DNA of 32,625 bases from an uncultured Clostridia bacterium (lineage in GTDB: Bacteria > Bacillota > Clostridia > Oscillospirales > Ruminococcaceae), in NCBI GenBank assembly GCA_937892655.1, contig CALBJC010000115.1, positions 1-32,625 of the forward strand, written 5' to 3'. The notes below the pieces were generated by a model. The model saw only the letters and a program-made list of their open reading frames with translations, did no database searches and was not told the origin of the DNA. How positions within the stretch are numbered: position 1 is the first letter of the stretch; each line of letters opens with the position of its first letter. Both the position numbers and the translations under genes were made by a program. Below, piece after piece: positions 14,930 through 22,614 of this stretch.

Positions 14930-16822
14930 ATGAAAGACGGTTTTATAAAGGTTGCTAAGTGCGCTCCAAAAATCAGAGTATGCGATTGTGACTACAATGC
15001 AAAAAACATTGTAGAATACGCAAAAGAGGCTTATGATAAAGGTGCTACGGTTATCCTCTTCCCTGAGCTTTCTGTAACGGGCTGTTCATGCGGGGATTTA
15101 TTTTATCAGACAGCACTTGTAAAGGGTGCTGAAAATGCGCTTTGCGAAATCTGCAAGGGGCTTTCAGACATCGACGCTTTTGTAGTTGTTGGTATGCCTG
15201 TTATTTCAGATGAATATAAAAATTCAATCTTTGACTGCGCTGTTTGTATCTGTAAAGGTGAGATTATCGGTATTGTTCCAAAGAGCAATATTTTATCAAA
15301 TTCAGAGCATGATGACGCAAGATATTTTACATCTCTCAAGGATATAAAGCCTCATGAAACTACCATAGCCGGTCAGGTTACTGTTATGGGGCAGATGGTT
15401 TTTTGCTGTGAAAAACTCAACGATTTTGTAATCGGCGTTGAGTTTGGCGATGACCTTATGAGCGTAAACTCCCCTTCTGTAAAGCTTGCACAAAACGGCG
15501 CTACTCTAATTTTAGCGCAAAGCAATATGGCGGATGTTGTTACAAGAAGAGATTATTATAAAACTGCAGTTTTAGCTATGTCACAAAAGCTTATCTGCGC
15601 TTATGCTATCGCAGCGCCTGGCTTTGGCGAGAGCACTCAGGATTTAGTTTACACAGGCTTTTCATTCACAGCCCAGAGAGGCAAGACGGTTGCAGAAAGT
15701 GACGAAGAAAAGTTAAACGGCATCACCTACGCTGACGTTGACCTTTCAATGCTTTCATCACTCAGAAGAAAAGCATCAACCTTTGAAAGCCAGAGCGACA
15801 TTTTAAAGGTTTATATGAATTTAAGAGAAACTCCTCTTACAACCCCTGTTGCAAAATCACCTTTTGTACTATCAAATGACGATTTATCACAAAAGCGATG
15901 TGAAAAGATTTTAGCGCTTCAGGCAGCAGGGCTTGCAAAAAGGCTTGAGCATATAGGCTGCAAGAGTGCTGTTATCGGTCTTTCAGGCGGTCTTGACAGT
16001 ACGCTTGCATTTATCGCAACTGTAAAGGCATTTGACCTTTTGGGACTTGACAGAAAGGGCATTATAGCTGTTACAATGCCTTGCTTTGGCACAACTGACA
16101 GAACAAAATCAAACGCCTTCAAGCTGAGCGAAGCGTATGGAGTAACTCTCAGAGAAATCAATATCACAAAGAGCGTTATGCAGCATTTTGAGGATATTGA
16201 GCAGGATCCTGACAACCACGATGTTACCTACGAAAACGCTCAGGCAAGAGAGAGAACTCAGGTTTTGATGGATATAGCAAACCAGACAAACGGTATGGTT
16301 ATCGGTACGGGTGATTTATCTGAGCTCGCCCTTGGTTTTGCGACATACAACGGCGACCATATGTCGATGTACGGCGTTAACGCTTCTATACCAAAAACGC
16401 TTATGCGCCATATCGTAAAGAGTCAGGCAAAGGGTGAATTTAAAGAGGTACTCTTAGATATTTTAAATACCCCTGTATCGCCTGAGCTTTTACCGCCTGA
16501 AGAAAACGGCAGTATCGCTCAGAAAACCGAGGATATCGTAGGCCCTTACGAGCTTCACGATTTCTTCTTGTACTATATGGTTTCATGCTCATTTGCCCCT
16601 GCAAAAATTCTGAGAATTGCAAAATTTGCGTTTAAGGGAATTTACGATGACGCCACAATCGAAAAATGGCTGAAAATCTTTGTCAGAAGATTTTTCACCC
16701 AGCAGTTCAAGCGCTCATGCTTACCTGACGGCGCAAAGGTCGGCAGTCTCTCCTTCTCCCCAAGGGGCGACTGGAAAATGCCATCAGACGCCATCTCAAA
16801 GCTATGGCTTGATGAGATTTAA
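14930..16822 (+). CDS. nadE: Two-domain NAD+ synthetase with apparently disabled glutaminase domain
   Basis: The 630-residue protein combines an N-terminal nitrilase-like glutaminase domain (about 1-280) with a C-terminal NAD synthetase domain (about 320-630). The latter makes NAD+ from nicotinate adenine dinucleotide, ATP and ammonia. Synthetase motifs are intact: GLSGGLDSTLAF, GTGDLSELALGF, NGDHMSMYGVNASIPK and LPDGAKVGSLSFSPRGDW. In the glutaminase triad, Glu46 (LFPELSVTG) and Lys118 (VPKSN) are present. The catalytic Cys expected in the family motif VEICEDLW is Gly173 (VEFGDDLM, codon 15446-15448). The protein may therefore depend on free ammonia. ATG 14930 was preferred over ATG 14924 because AAAGGA is then nine bases upstream. 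Confidence 0.93.
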   Translation: MKDGFIKVAKCAPKIRVCDCDYNAKNIVEYAKEAYDKGATVILFPELSVTGCSCGDLFYQTALVKGAENALCEICKGLSDIDAFVVVGMPVISDEYKNSIFDCAVCICKGEIIGIVPKSNILSNSEHDDARYFTSLKDIKPHETTIAGQVTVMGQMVFCCEKLNDFVIGVEFGDDLMSVNSPSVKLAQNGATLILAQSNMADVVTRRDYYKTAVLAMSQKLICAYAIAAPGFGESTQDLVYTGFSFTAQRGKTVAESDEEKLNGITYADVDLSMLSSLRRKASTFESQSDILKVYMNLRETPLTTPVAKSPFVLSNDDLSQKRCEKILALQAAGLAKRLEHIGCKSAVIGLSGGLDSTLAFIATVKAFDLLGLDRKGIIAVTMPCFGTTDRTKSNAFKLSEAYGVTLREINITKSVMQHFEDIEQDPDNHDVTYENAQARERTQVLMDIANQTNGMVIGTGDLSELALGFATYNGDHMSMYGVNASIPKTLMRHIVKSQAKGEFKEVLLDILNTPVSPELLPPEENGSIAQKTEDIVGPYELHDFFLYYMVSCSFAPAKILRIAKFAFKGIYDDATIEKWLKIFVRRFFTQQFKRSCLPDGAKVGSLSFSPRGDWKMPSDAISKLWLDEI

Positions 16823-16833
16823 TATAAAAATAC

Positions 16834-16865
16834 AAAAGCTCAACCTTTTTTGAGGTTGAGCTTTT
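16834..16865. terminator. Bidirectional terminator between nadE and the phosphodiesterase gene
   Basis: A 13-bp stem (AAAAGCTCAACCT pairing with AGGTTGAGCTTTT) closes a six-base loop. It lies between convergent genes, with A/T-rich flanks in both directions. Confidence 0.85.
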
Positions 16866-16896
16866 AACATTTTATGATAGATTTTCATAGTATAGA

Positions 16897-17382
16897 CTAC
16901 AGGTCAACGTGGTTGCACATGATGCCTTTGTCGGTGACGTCGATTATGGCGTAGGATGGGCGGCTGAAATCTCTCGGACAGGATGCAGAGCCCGGGTTTA
17001 ACAGATATATACCGTCACGGTATTCGTAGTATCTGCAGTGGGTATGCCCGAAAAGGACTATCTTTGAGCCATTTGAAAGGGCGAGGTTGTAAATTCGCTC
17101 TGTTGAAGATTTTACCCCGTGAATATGACCGTGAGAGAAAAGTATCTTTGTATCCCCTGCCATAAAAATATCGGTCGAGGGGTACAATGAGTTATAATCG
17201 CAGTTTCCGCTTACCATTACGGCAGTTTTATGCGGGTAGAGGTCTTTTGCGTATTCAAACTCCCTTTCGCCATCACCTAAGAAAATAAAAGCATCAGCAT
17301 TAGTGTTTCTGTCAAAGACCTTTGCTGCGGCACTTCTCTGACCGTGGGTATCTGAAAACACGACTATTCTCATATTCTTCAT
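16897..17382 (-). CDS. YfcE/MJ0936-type metallophosphoesterase
   Basis: The 161-residue cytoplasmic protein has the calcineurin-like phosphoesterase motifs that bind two metals: VVFSDTHG near the N-terminus, FLGDGE (GDxxE variant), VSGNCDYN, LFSHGHIHG and VLFGHTHC. LNPGSASCPR ends the fold. Relatives hydrolyse phosphodiesters or small phosphorylated compounds; the natural substrate here is unknown. ATG at 17382 was chosen because GGGGGAG lies about eight bases upstream. An in-frame extension of 22 codons to 17448 would start in promoter DNA. The gene has its own promoter, divergent from the small-protein operon. Confidence 0.9.
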   Translation of the reverse strand: MKNMRIVVFSDTHGQRSAAAKVFDRNTNADAFIFLGDGEREFEYAKDLYPHKTAVMVSGNCDYNSLYPSTDIFMAGDTKILFSHGHIHGVKSSTERIYNLALSNGSKIVLFGHTHCRYYEYRDGIYLLNPGSASCPRDFSRPSYAIIDVTDKGIMCNHVDL

Positions 17383-17416
17383 ATAAAAACTCCCCCTTTT
17401 TAGTCTAACAAATCTG

Positions 17417-17445
17417 ATTTTAACATATATTTTGTAGTAATGCAA
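17417..17445 (-). promoter_or_regulatory. Sigma-A-like promoter of the phosphodiesterase gene
   Basis: On the minus strand TTGCAT (17440-17445) and TAAAAT (17417-17422) are separated by 17 bp. No comparable plus-strand promoter for the small-protein operon was found in the same 92-bp gap. Confidence 0.65.
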
Positions 17446-17474
17446 CAAACTTTCAGTTTAAAGGAGAAATTTGT

Positions 17475-17723
17475 ATGCCGGATATAAACCCTCAGGCACT
17501 TGAAAACCTTATAGCAATAACAAGCAAGAAAATGGGCGTTTCACCGCAAAGCCTTCGGGCTGACCTTAAAAACGGTACGTTTGACAGAGCACTTTCAAAG
17601 CTCAGTCCTCAGGACTCGCAGAAGCTTCAGAAGGCACTTTCAGACCCAAAGCTTGCACAGATGATTTTATCGTCACCTCAGGCAAAGGAGATTTTCAAAA
17701 AAATCACCTCTGAGAACAAATAG
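17475..17723 (+). CDS. Small hypothetical protein, first of a three-gene operon
   Basis: The 82-residue protein has no family I recognise. It has no signal peptide or membrane segment, and reads as a compact helical protein: an N-terminal helix (PQALENLIAITSKKMGVS), then LSPQDSQKLQKALSD and a charged C-terminal helix. AAGGAG lies just upstream of the ATG. The next gene begins 11 bp after its stop, so the two are co-transcribed. Clean coding character and the ribosome binding site make it a real gene. Confidence 0.8.
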   Translation: MPDINPQALENLIAITSKKMGVSPQSLRADLKNGTFDRALSKLSPQDSQKLQKALSDPKLAQMILSSPQAKEIFKKITSENK

Positions 17724-17734
17724 GAGTTGAGATA

Positions 17735-18115
17735 ATGGATGATATGATGTCGGTAATACAAAGCGCTATGCAAAACCCTGAAACTATGGCACAGCTAAAT
17801 GCCATTGCGCAGTCGCTTTTTTCGGGTGATAACCAGACACAGCAAAATACTACCCTGCCCGACAGCATACCATCCCCACAAACTCAGAATACGGGTGATA
17901 TTGATATTCAAAAGCTGATGAGTGTTGCAAGCGCAATAAAGAATACAAATCAAAAAGATACAACTATTGATTTTCTCTTTGCCTTAAAGCCTTTTTTAAA
18001 AAGCGAAAAGCAACAGAAAGCTGACAGAGTTATAAAGCTTTTGCGCTTACTTGCAATTTTGCCGATACTAAAAGAAAGCGGTATCTTAGGAGGCGATCTG
18101 ATTGGCACAGCGTAA
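17735..18115 (+). CDS. Small hypothetical protein with Q/N-rich linker, second gene of the operon
   Basis: The 126-residue protein is not recognised. An N-terminal helical stretch (about 1-30) is followed by a Gln/Asn/Thr/Pro-rich, probably disordered linker (about 31-55). A helical C-terminal half follows, with a basic segment ahead of a hydrophobic run (VIKLLRLLAILPILKESGIL, about 99-118) that could be a membrane-associating amphipathic helix. GGAG lies before ATG 17735. Its last 14 bases overlap the start of the third gene, which indicates translational coupling. Confidence 0.8.
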   Translation: MDDMMSVIQSAMQNPETMAQLNAIAQSLFSGDNQTQQNTTLPDSIPSPQTQNTGDIDIQKLMSVASAIKNTNQKDTTIDFLFALKPFLKSEKQQKADRVIKLLRLLAILPILKESGILGGDLIGTA

Positions 18116-18503
18116 TTCACAAGGTAACTTTTCAGACGCTCAGTTTCAGAATATGCAGCAGGAAGCTATAAAGAGAGTTATGGAAATGCAAAAGCGCTCA
18201 AACAGTATCGTAAGCTCTCACAATAACGCTAGTCAGCGTCAGAGCGCTCCCCTACCAAAGCCGCCTGAAAGCATACCGCAAAATCAGCAGAATAATCATA
18301 CTCAAAACAGTTCACAGAATGATATTTCATCCCTTTTAAGCGGACTTATAGGCAACAGTCACAAGAATGATATTTTAAATTCTCTTCTCAACGAATTTAA
18401 GCCCGATGAAGAAAAAATAATACTCGGAATACTCATTTACATACTTGCAAAAAACGGTGCTGATTTAAAACTGATACTCGCCCTTGCCTATCTGATAATC
18501 TGA
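18102..18503 (+). CDS. Small hypothetical protein with Q/N-rich linker and hydrophobic tail, third gene of the operon
   Basis: The 133-residue protein starts with TTG at 18102, supported by a strong AGGAGG eight bases upstream inside the end of the previous gene. Residues about 1-30 are helical and charged. Residues about 35-75 are rich in Gln, Asn, Ser and Pro and probably disordered. The C-terminus (about 100-133) is strongly hydrophobic (IILGILIYILAKNGADLK and onward), fitting one or two membrane-inserting or packing helices. Family not recognised. The final codons form the 5' arm of the operon terminator. Confidence 0.8.
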   Translation: MAQRNSQGNFSDAQFQNMQQEAIKRVMEMQKRSNSIVSSHNNASQRQSAPLPKPPESIPQNQQNNHTQNSSQNDISSLLSGLIGNSHKNDILNSLLNEFKPDEEKIILGILIYILAKNGADLKLILALAYLII

Positions 18504-18523
18504 AAAATGATTATCAGATTTTT
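18491..18523 (+). terminator. Terminator of the small-protein operon, overlapping the stop codon
   Basis: TCTGATAATC (18491-18500) pairs perfectly with GATTATCAGA (18509-18518) across an eight-base loop and is followed by five T. The 5' arm is coding sequence and the TGA stop is the first part of the loop. Confidence 0.85.
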
Positions 18524-18585
18524 CTTTTGCGCTTTTCAAGACTTAAAATATTATTCATATTTGCTTGGCTATTTATCACAAAAAA

Positions 18586-18608
18586 CGATTACATTTCTTG
18601 TGTAATCG
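18586..18608. repeat. Imperfectly explained inverted repeat upstream of the solute-binding protein gene
   Basis: CGATTACA and TGTAATCG form a perfect 8-bp inverted repeat with a seven-base spacer. There is no U-run, so it is not a standard terminator. It could be an operator or an RNA hairpin. Confidence 0.35.
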
Positions 18609-18654
18609 TATTCAGCACGGCAGTTTAGTGCTATATTATGTCTTTTTTATACTA

Positions 18655-18681
18655 ATCATATTATTTTTAATATGATATAAT
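18655..18681 (+). promoter_or_regulatory. Palindromic operator candidate with overlapping -10 box ahead of the solute-binding protein gene
   Basis: ATCATATTA and TAATATGAT form a perfect 9-bp inverted repeat with a TTTT spacer (18655-18676). TATAAT (18676-18681) directly adjoins it. No good -35 box is visible at the right distance, so an activator site or a repressor operator is plausible. Confidence 0.45.
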
Positions 18682-18743
18682 TACAGTAGAAGCAATATCT
18701 TTGCTTAAAGATTCGTTTATTTATTTAAATGGAGGCGTAAAAA

Positions 18744-20192
18744 ATGCTTGGAAAAAGAATTTTAGCTGGCGTTCTCGCACTGGCTATGGTATTACCACTT
18801 GTAGCCTGCGGTAACGAAGCAGAAGAAAGCTCACAGTCAGATAAGGTAACTGTTCCACTTGACCAGTTTACAACTACAAGCGGTGACGGTGAAGGCGGCG
18901 AAGAAGCTGCACCACCAATCTCAGCTCTTCCTGACGATGCAGTAAAGACACTTAAGTGGATGGCAAACTACGACTTAAACCCTGCAGCAGACGCTGACAG
19001 AAGTACATCACTTGTTCTTTTTGAAGACGTTTGCGGCGGTAAGATTGAATGGGTTCAGACATCATGGGCTACTCAGTATACAGACCTTGCTAACGCAGTT
19101 TTGGGTAACAATGCTCCTGATATGTTCCCTTACAGCACAATGTCATTCCCTATGCACGTTGCTGCTGGTTTCTTCCAGTCAATTGAAGATGTAGTTGACT
19201 TTAATGACCCACTCTGGTCAGATATGAAGGAAACTGCAGACCAGTATGTATTAAACGGTGAACACTATGTTGCACCTATCGCTTCATCAGCTTCAGTAAT
19301 CATGGCTTACAATAAGGATGGTATCGAAGAATACGGTCTTGAAGATCCATGGGAGCTCTACCAGGCTGGCGAATGGACTTGGGACAAGTGGGTAGAAATC
19401 ATGGAAGAATGGGTTTCATACTCAACAGAAGAAGCTCCTAAGTTTGGTGTAAACGGTTGGTATCAGCCACAGCTCGTTCAGCAGACAGGTAAGACAATGG
19501 TCAACTACGTTGACGGTAAGTTCGTTCAGAACCTCTTCGACCCTGATATTGAAAGAGTTGAAACTTTGATCTACGATCTCGCTAAGAACGGTCTTAACGA
19601 ATCAAACTGGTACGGTAACGCAAGAAACTGCTTCAAGTCAGGTAAGTCACTGTTCTATGTAATGGGCGCATGGGCTCTTACAGGCACAACAAACGGTCCT
19701 AAGGAAGACAGCAACTGGGGTATCTGCCCAATGCCTTCTGACCCTAACAACACATCAGGCCAGAAGATTGCCAGCGTTGACCTTACAGCTTATATGTGGG
19801 TAAACGGTTCAACATCAGCTGATGCTCTCAAGATGTGGTACAACTGCTGCAGAATGGCAGAAACAGACGAAACATACAGAGAAGTTTCAAAGCAGAAGTT
19901 CTTTGCTGATAACCCATACTGGACAGAAGAAATGTATGAAGGTATGATCGCATCTAACTCAGATGAACACCTCAAGATTTTTGACTACGCATTCGGTATT
20001 TCAACAGTAATGTCAGACGAAACAGCAGGCGAAAATAGGTACTCAGTTACAAAGAAGCTCTACGAATTCGTTACCCAGTACGACGAAAGCGGTACTCAGT
20101 ACACATGGACTCAGGTAAGAGATACATACTTACCGGTTGTTGAAACTGAACTTGCAGACCTCAATGCTAAAATCGCTGCTTTGCAGAACTAA
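18744..20192 (+). CDS. Extracellular solute-binding lipoprotein of a sugar-type ABC importer (orphan)
   Basis: The 482-residue protein has a lipoprotein signal peptide with lipobox LVAC at residues 19-22, so Cys22 should be lipidated and anchored outside the membrane. A short acidic/Ser-rich linker follows. The rest reads as a family 1 solute-binding protein: APDMFPYSTMSFP, VAPIASSASVIMAYNKDGIEEYGLEDPWE, GEWTWDKWVEIME and SLFYVMGAWAL. Such proteins capture sugars or oligosaccharides and deliver them to ABC permeases. No permease or ATPase gene is adjacent. GGAGG precedes the ATG. Codon choice suggests high expression. The ligand cannot be inferred. Confidence 0.9.
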   Translation: MLGKRILAGVLALAMVLPLVACGNEAEESSQSDKVTVPLDQFTTTSGDGEGGEEAAPPISALPDDAVKTLKWMANYDLNPAADADRSTSLVLFEDVCGGKIEWVQTSWATQYTDLANAVLGNNAPDMFPYSTMSFPMHVAAGFFQSIEDVVDFNDPLWSDMKETADQYVLNGEHYVAPIASSASVIMAYNKDGIEEYGLEDPWELYQAGEWTWDKWVEIMEEWVSYSTEEAPKFGVNGWYQPQLVQQTGKTMVNYVDGKFVQNLFDPDIERVETLIYDLAKNGLNESNWYGNARNCFKSGKSLFYVMGAWALTGTTNGPKEDSNWGICPMPSDPNNTSGQKIASVDLTAYMWVNGSTSADALKMWYNCCRMAETDETYREVSKQKFFADNPYWTEEMYEGMIASNSDEHLKIFDYAFGISTVMSDETAGENRYSVTKKLYEFVTQYDESGTQYTWTQVRDTYLPVVETELADLNAKIAALQN

Positions 20193-20207
20193 TCAAAGCA
20201 AAAGTAT

Positions 20208-20239
20208 AAGCCTCTTTTGGATTTCCAAAAGAGGCTTTT
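20208..20239. terminator. Bidirectional terminator after the solute-binding protein gene
   Basis: A 14-bp stem (AAGCCTCTTTTGGA pairing with TCCAAAAGAGGCTT) with a two-base central gap is followed by T-rich sequence on the plus strand. It also lies at the 3' end of the minus-strand envelope operon. Confidence 0.85.
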
Positions 20240-20249
20240 AATTTTGCAT

Positions 20250-21032
20250 TTAGTATTTTACATTGATTTTTTGAACTCTCAAAGCGTTTCTGTCATAATA
20301 CTCTACTATCATATATCTGGTTTGTTCATCAAAGCTAACCCGACACCATGTACCGTCAAAGTATTCTTTATCGGCATAGGTTATTGTAAACTCTCTTATA
20401 TACTCTGAAAAGAGCTTATTGTGATACTGATAAACGCAGAATTCACCTGTTGAAGGATAGTATGCAAGGTTATAGGTAACGCTGTTGTCAGGAGCTTTTG
20501 CAGTTATTACTGACTCAACCTTGTTATCAACGCCCAAATAGATGAATATCGCACCAATTATGAGCATTACAGCAAAGCAGGAGATGGATGATGTTGAAGC
20601 AAAAAATCGAAATGATTTCATAACCATATCGGTTGTTATAAACAGTGCGGCAATTAAAATACTTATGATACCGAGATTGAAAAACGCTATATAATCCCAT
20701 GTCATATTGCCTATCATTATAAATAAGCCCGATACTCTTGAGAGAATTGTAAGCGTTGTAAATAAGATTATAAAGAATGTCAAAAGCCCTAGGTTTACAT
20801 ACGCTATAATTTTCCTTACCTTAGAAAGCGATGAGATTTTTATACCGATATAAATTTCAAATAAAACTACCGCTAAAATTACAAGACCTAGTATCTCACT
20901 TATGGTGACAAGGGTATGAAATTTCGGGTTTACCTTTGCATCTAAAACAAGTGAAACGCCAAAAAGTATTGCCCATAAAACTATTGCTATTAAGGTTATG
21001 AGTATTACCCTTGAAGACTTTTTCTTAAACAT
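20250..21032 (-). CDS. Hypothetical polytopic membrane protein
   Basis: The 260-residue protein has about five hydrophobic helices in its first 170 residues (roughly 9-31, 38-64, 73-96, 105-132 and 145-168). A C-terminal soluble domain of about 90 residues is rich in Tyr and beta-prone (for example LAYYPSTGEFCVYQYHNKLF). I do not recognise the family. GGGGGAG lies just upstream of ATG 21032. It begins 14 bp after the DUF4317 gene and is the last gene of the operon, ending near the terminator at 20208-20239. Confidence 0.8.
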   Translation of the reverse strand: MFKKKSSRVILITLIAIVLWAILFGVSLVLDAKVNPKFHTLVTISEILGLVILAVVLFEIYIGIKISSLSKVRKIIAYVNLGLLTFFIILFTTLTILSRVSGLFIMIGNMTWDYIAFFNLGIISILIAALFITTDMVMKSFRFFASTSSISCFAVMLIIGAIFIYLGVDNKVESVITAKAPDNSVTYNLAYYPSTGEFCVYQYHNKLFSEYIREFTITYADKEYFDGTWCRVSFDEQTRYMIVEYYDRNALRVQKINVKY

Positions 21033-21046
21033 ATATCACTCCCCCG

Positions 21047-22177
21047 TTATTTTACAGTTGCAGGTAAGCCGTTTATTATTACTGAAGGGTCATCAATATC
21101 GATAACAAGAGATGAAACGCCGTCAATAGTTCTTGTATGAACCTTGTTTACACCCTCTTTTGTGATGTTTACTGTTACTGACGGAAGCTGGAAAACTGTT
21201 TTGTTTGAAACGCAGTTTATAGCGGTAAGCGGTCTGCCGCCAGCCATTGTTTCATAAACTGTCTGCAGATTTTCAAGCTTTTCATCACTGACACCAGCGT
21301 CAATTAAAATGTCTCTGAGCTTTATATCGTCAATTACAGGGATTTCAGTATCCTCTGTATTTTCATCAACTACCGCCTGAACCTTTCTGTTTACCTCGGT
21401 AATAACATTGTAGTCAAGCTCATCTGCTACAACATTTGTCAAAATATCCTGGAATGTATCAGCCTCATCCTTTGGAGAGAATACAAACTCACAGCCCAGA
21501 ACATCTGTAACAACAGAGATATTTGGCTTTTTAGGAGCCTTTGTATAGAACATTACTCTGTTTATATCAGAGCCTCTGTCATTGAAGGCAGGATACAAAA
21601 AGCCGTTTGTCGGGATTTTTGAAACTACTCTGTCAGAGCTTGGCTTTCTGATGATTGTATTTGTCTGGTCATCATATACAAGACCTTCTTCTCTGATTTC
21701 AACATCGCACAAAGCGCAGATGATAAAGTTATAATCATATTCAGCTTTTTCAGTTTTTTCGCCGAGCTTATTCTTGGTTTTTACAGTATATGTACAGCTT
21801 GCAAGGAAAATAGCATAGGTTGAAGGGTTTGAATAGCCGTTTACAATTCTCTCGATTACAGCGTCAACCTCTTTTTCTTCCTTGAGCCTTGTTTTCATAG
21901 CGTTATATAAAACATACTGCGAACCTTCCTCTTCATACATTTCGTTAGGGAAAGGATATTCAAGCAGGTTTTTGCCCACAGTACCTGAGAGTACCTTTTT
22001 GAGAGTTGTCATAAGGCATTCAGCCTCATCCTGCTCGATAAGAGGATAAAAGCGGTTTGACTTGAATTTCACCTGCTTGTCGCTTGAGATAAACGCTGAT
22101 ACAACCTGGTTTATTGTAAACAGACCGTTATCATCTGAAAAATTCTTTTTGATTTCATTTACTTCTCTTTTGTTCAT
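21047..22177 (-). CDS. DUF4317 family protein
   Basis: The 376-residue protein matches what I know of DUF4317, a conserved Clostridia family without assigned function: MNKREVNEIKKNF at the start, LKKVLSGTVGKNLLEYPFPNE, YNFIICALCDVEIREEGLVYD and TNGFLYPAFNDRGSDINRVMF. It has no signal peptide or membrane helix and is probably cytoplasmic. ATG at 22177 was chosen. An in-frame TTG seven codons upstream is possible, but the GGGAAG ribosome binding site fits the ATG. A terminator-like hairpin (22208-22231) precedes it, so it may be expressed at a lower level than the first three genes of the operon. Confidence 0.87.
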   Translation of the reverse strand: MNKREVNEIKKNFSDDNGLFTINQVVSAFISSDKQVKFKSNRFYPLIEQDEAECLMTTLKKVLSGTVGKNLLEYPFPNEMYEEEGSQYVLYNAMKTRLKEEKEVDAVIERIVNGYSNPSTYAIFLASCTYTVKTKNKLGEKTEKAEYDYNFIICALCDVEIREEGLVYDDQTNTIIRKPSSDRVVSKIPTNGFLYPAFNDRGSDINRVMFYTKAPKKPNISVVTDVLGCEFVFSPKDEADTFQDILTNVVADELDYNVITEVNRKVQAVVDENTEDTEIPVIDDIKLRDILIDAGVSDEKLENLQTVYETMAGGRPLTAINCVSNKTVFQLPSVTVNITKEGVNKVHTRTIDGVSSLVIDIDDPSVIINGLPATVK

Positions 22178-22207
22178 TTTTGTGTACTTCCCTTTCAAAA
22201 GATAAAT

Positions 22208-22231
22208 AAAACACCTTAAAAAAGGTGTTTT
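22208..22231 (-). terminator. Intra-operon terminator-like hairpin before the DUF4317 gene
   Basis: AAAACACCTT pairs perfectly with AAGGTGTTTT around a four-base loop, with a T-rich 3' flank on the minus strand. It ends about 30 nt before the DUF4317 start, with no visible promoter between, so it probably sets operon polarity. Confidence 0.7.
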
Positions 22232-22242
22232 ACCTGTGATAT

Positions 22243-22593
22243 TTATACCTTTAAGCTGTAGTTATATAAGAAGATTACGAGGAGTGCGATGTTAAAAAAT
22301 ATCGTCATAACAAGGTATGAAATCTTGTTTGCTCTTTGCTTGAAGCGAGTTGAAACAAGACCTATCAAAACGCTTGAAACAACTGTAGCAGAGATATTTA
22401 TAATCGTAAATGTTGCCATCTTATCAAATGGCAGAAGCTTTGATATGCTCTCTGAAAAGAGATACGCCAAAATGTTTGTACCCACCGGAATTAAAAGAGG
22501 CACTACCGTTACGGCATATCTGCTTTTTGTTGGCAAGAACACGCAGAAAACACCAAGCAGAATTATAAATATTACGATACTTTCAATAAGCAT
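22243..22593 (-). CDS. Small four-helix membrane protein
   Basis: The 116-residue protein is almost entirely hydrophobic, with four predicted membrane helices: near 3-20, 28-48, 62-80 and 92-112. A Lys/Arg-rich loop (STRFKQRANK) precedes the last one. Family not recognised. ATG at 22593 was chosen because GAGGGGA is then seven bases upstream; a TTG two codons earlier is too close to it. It lies between the DUF4358 lipoprotein and DUF4317 genes, with short gaps. Confidence 0.78.
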   Translation of the reverse strand: MLIESIVIFIILLGVFCVFLPTKSRYAVTVVPLLIPVGTNILAYLFSESISKLLPFDKMATFTIINISATVVSSVLIGLVSTRFKQRANKISYLVMTIFFNIALLVIFLYNYSLKV

Positions 22594-22614
22594 AGCCAAA
22601 TCCCCTCAGTTTAA

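Noticed and set aside
17383..17448. Longer N-terminus for the YfcE-type phosphodiesterase
   Set aside because: The extension would translate the promoter and ribosome binding site. GGGGGAG is placed correctly for ATG 17382, where the conserved domain begins.
17400..17474. Sporulation-type promoter (CATATATT) ahead of the small-protein operon
   Set aside because: A -10-like string is present, but no matching -35 element could be placed with confidence.
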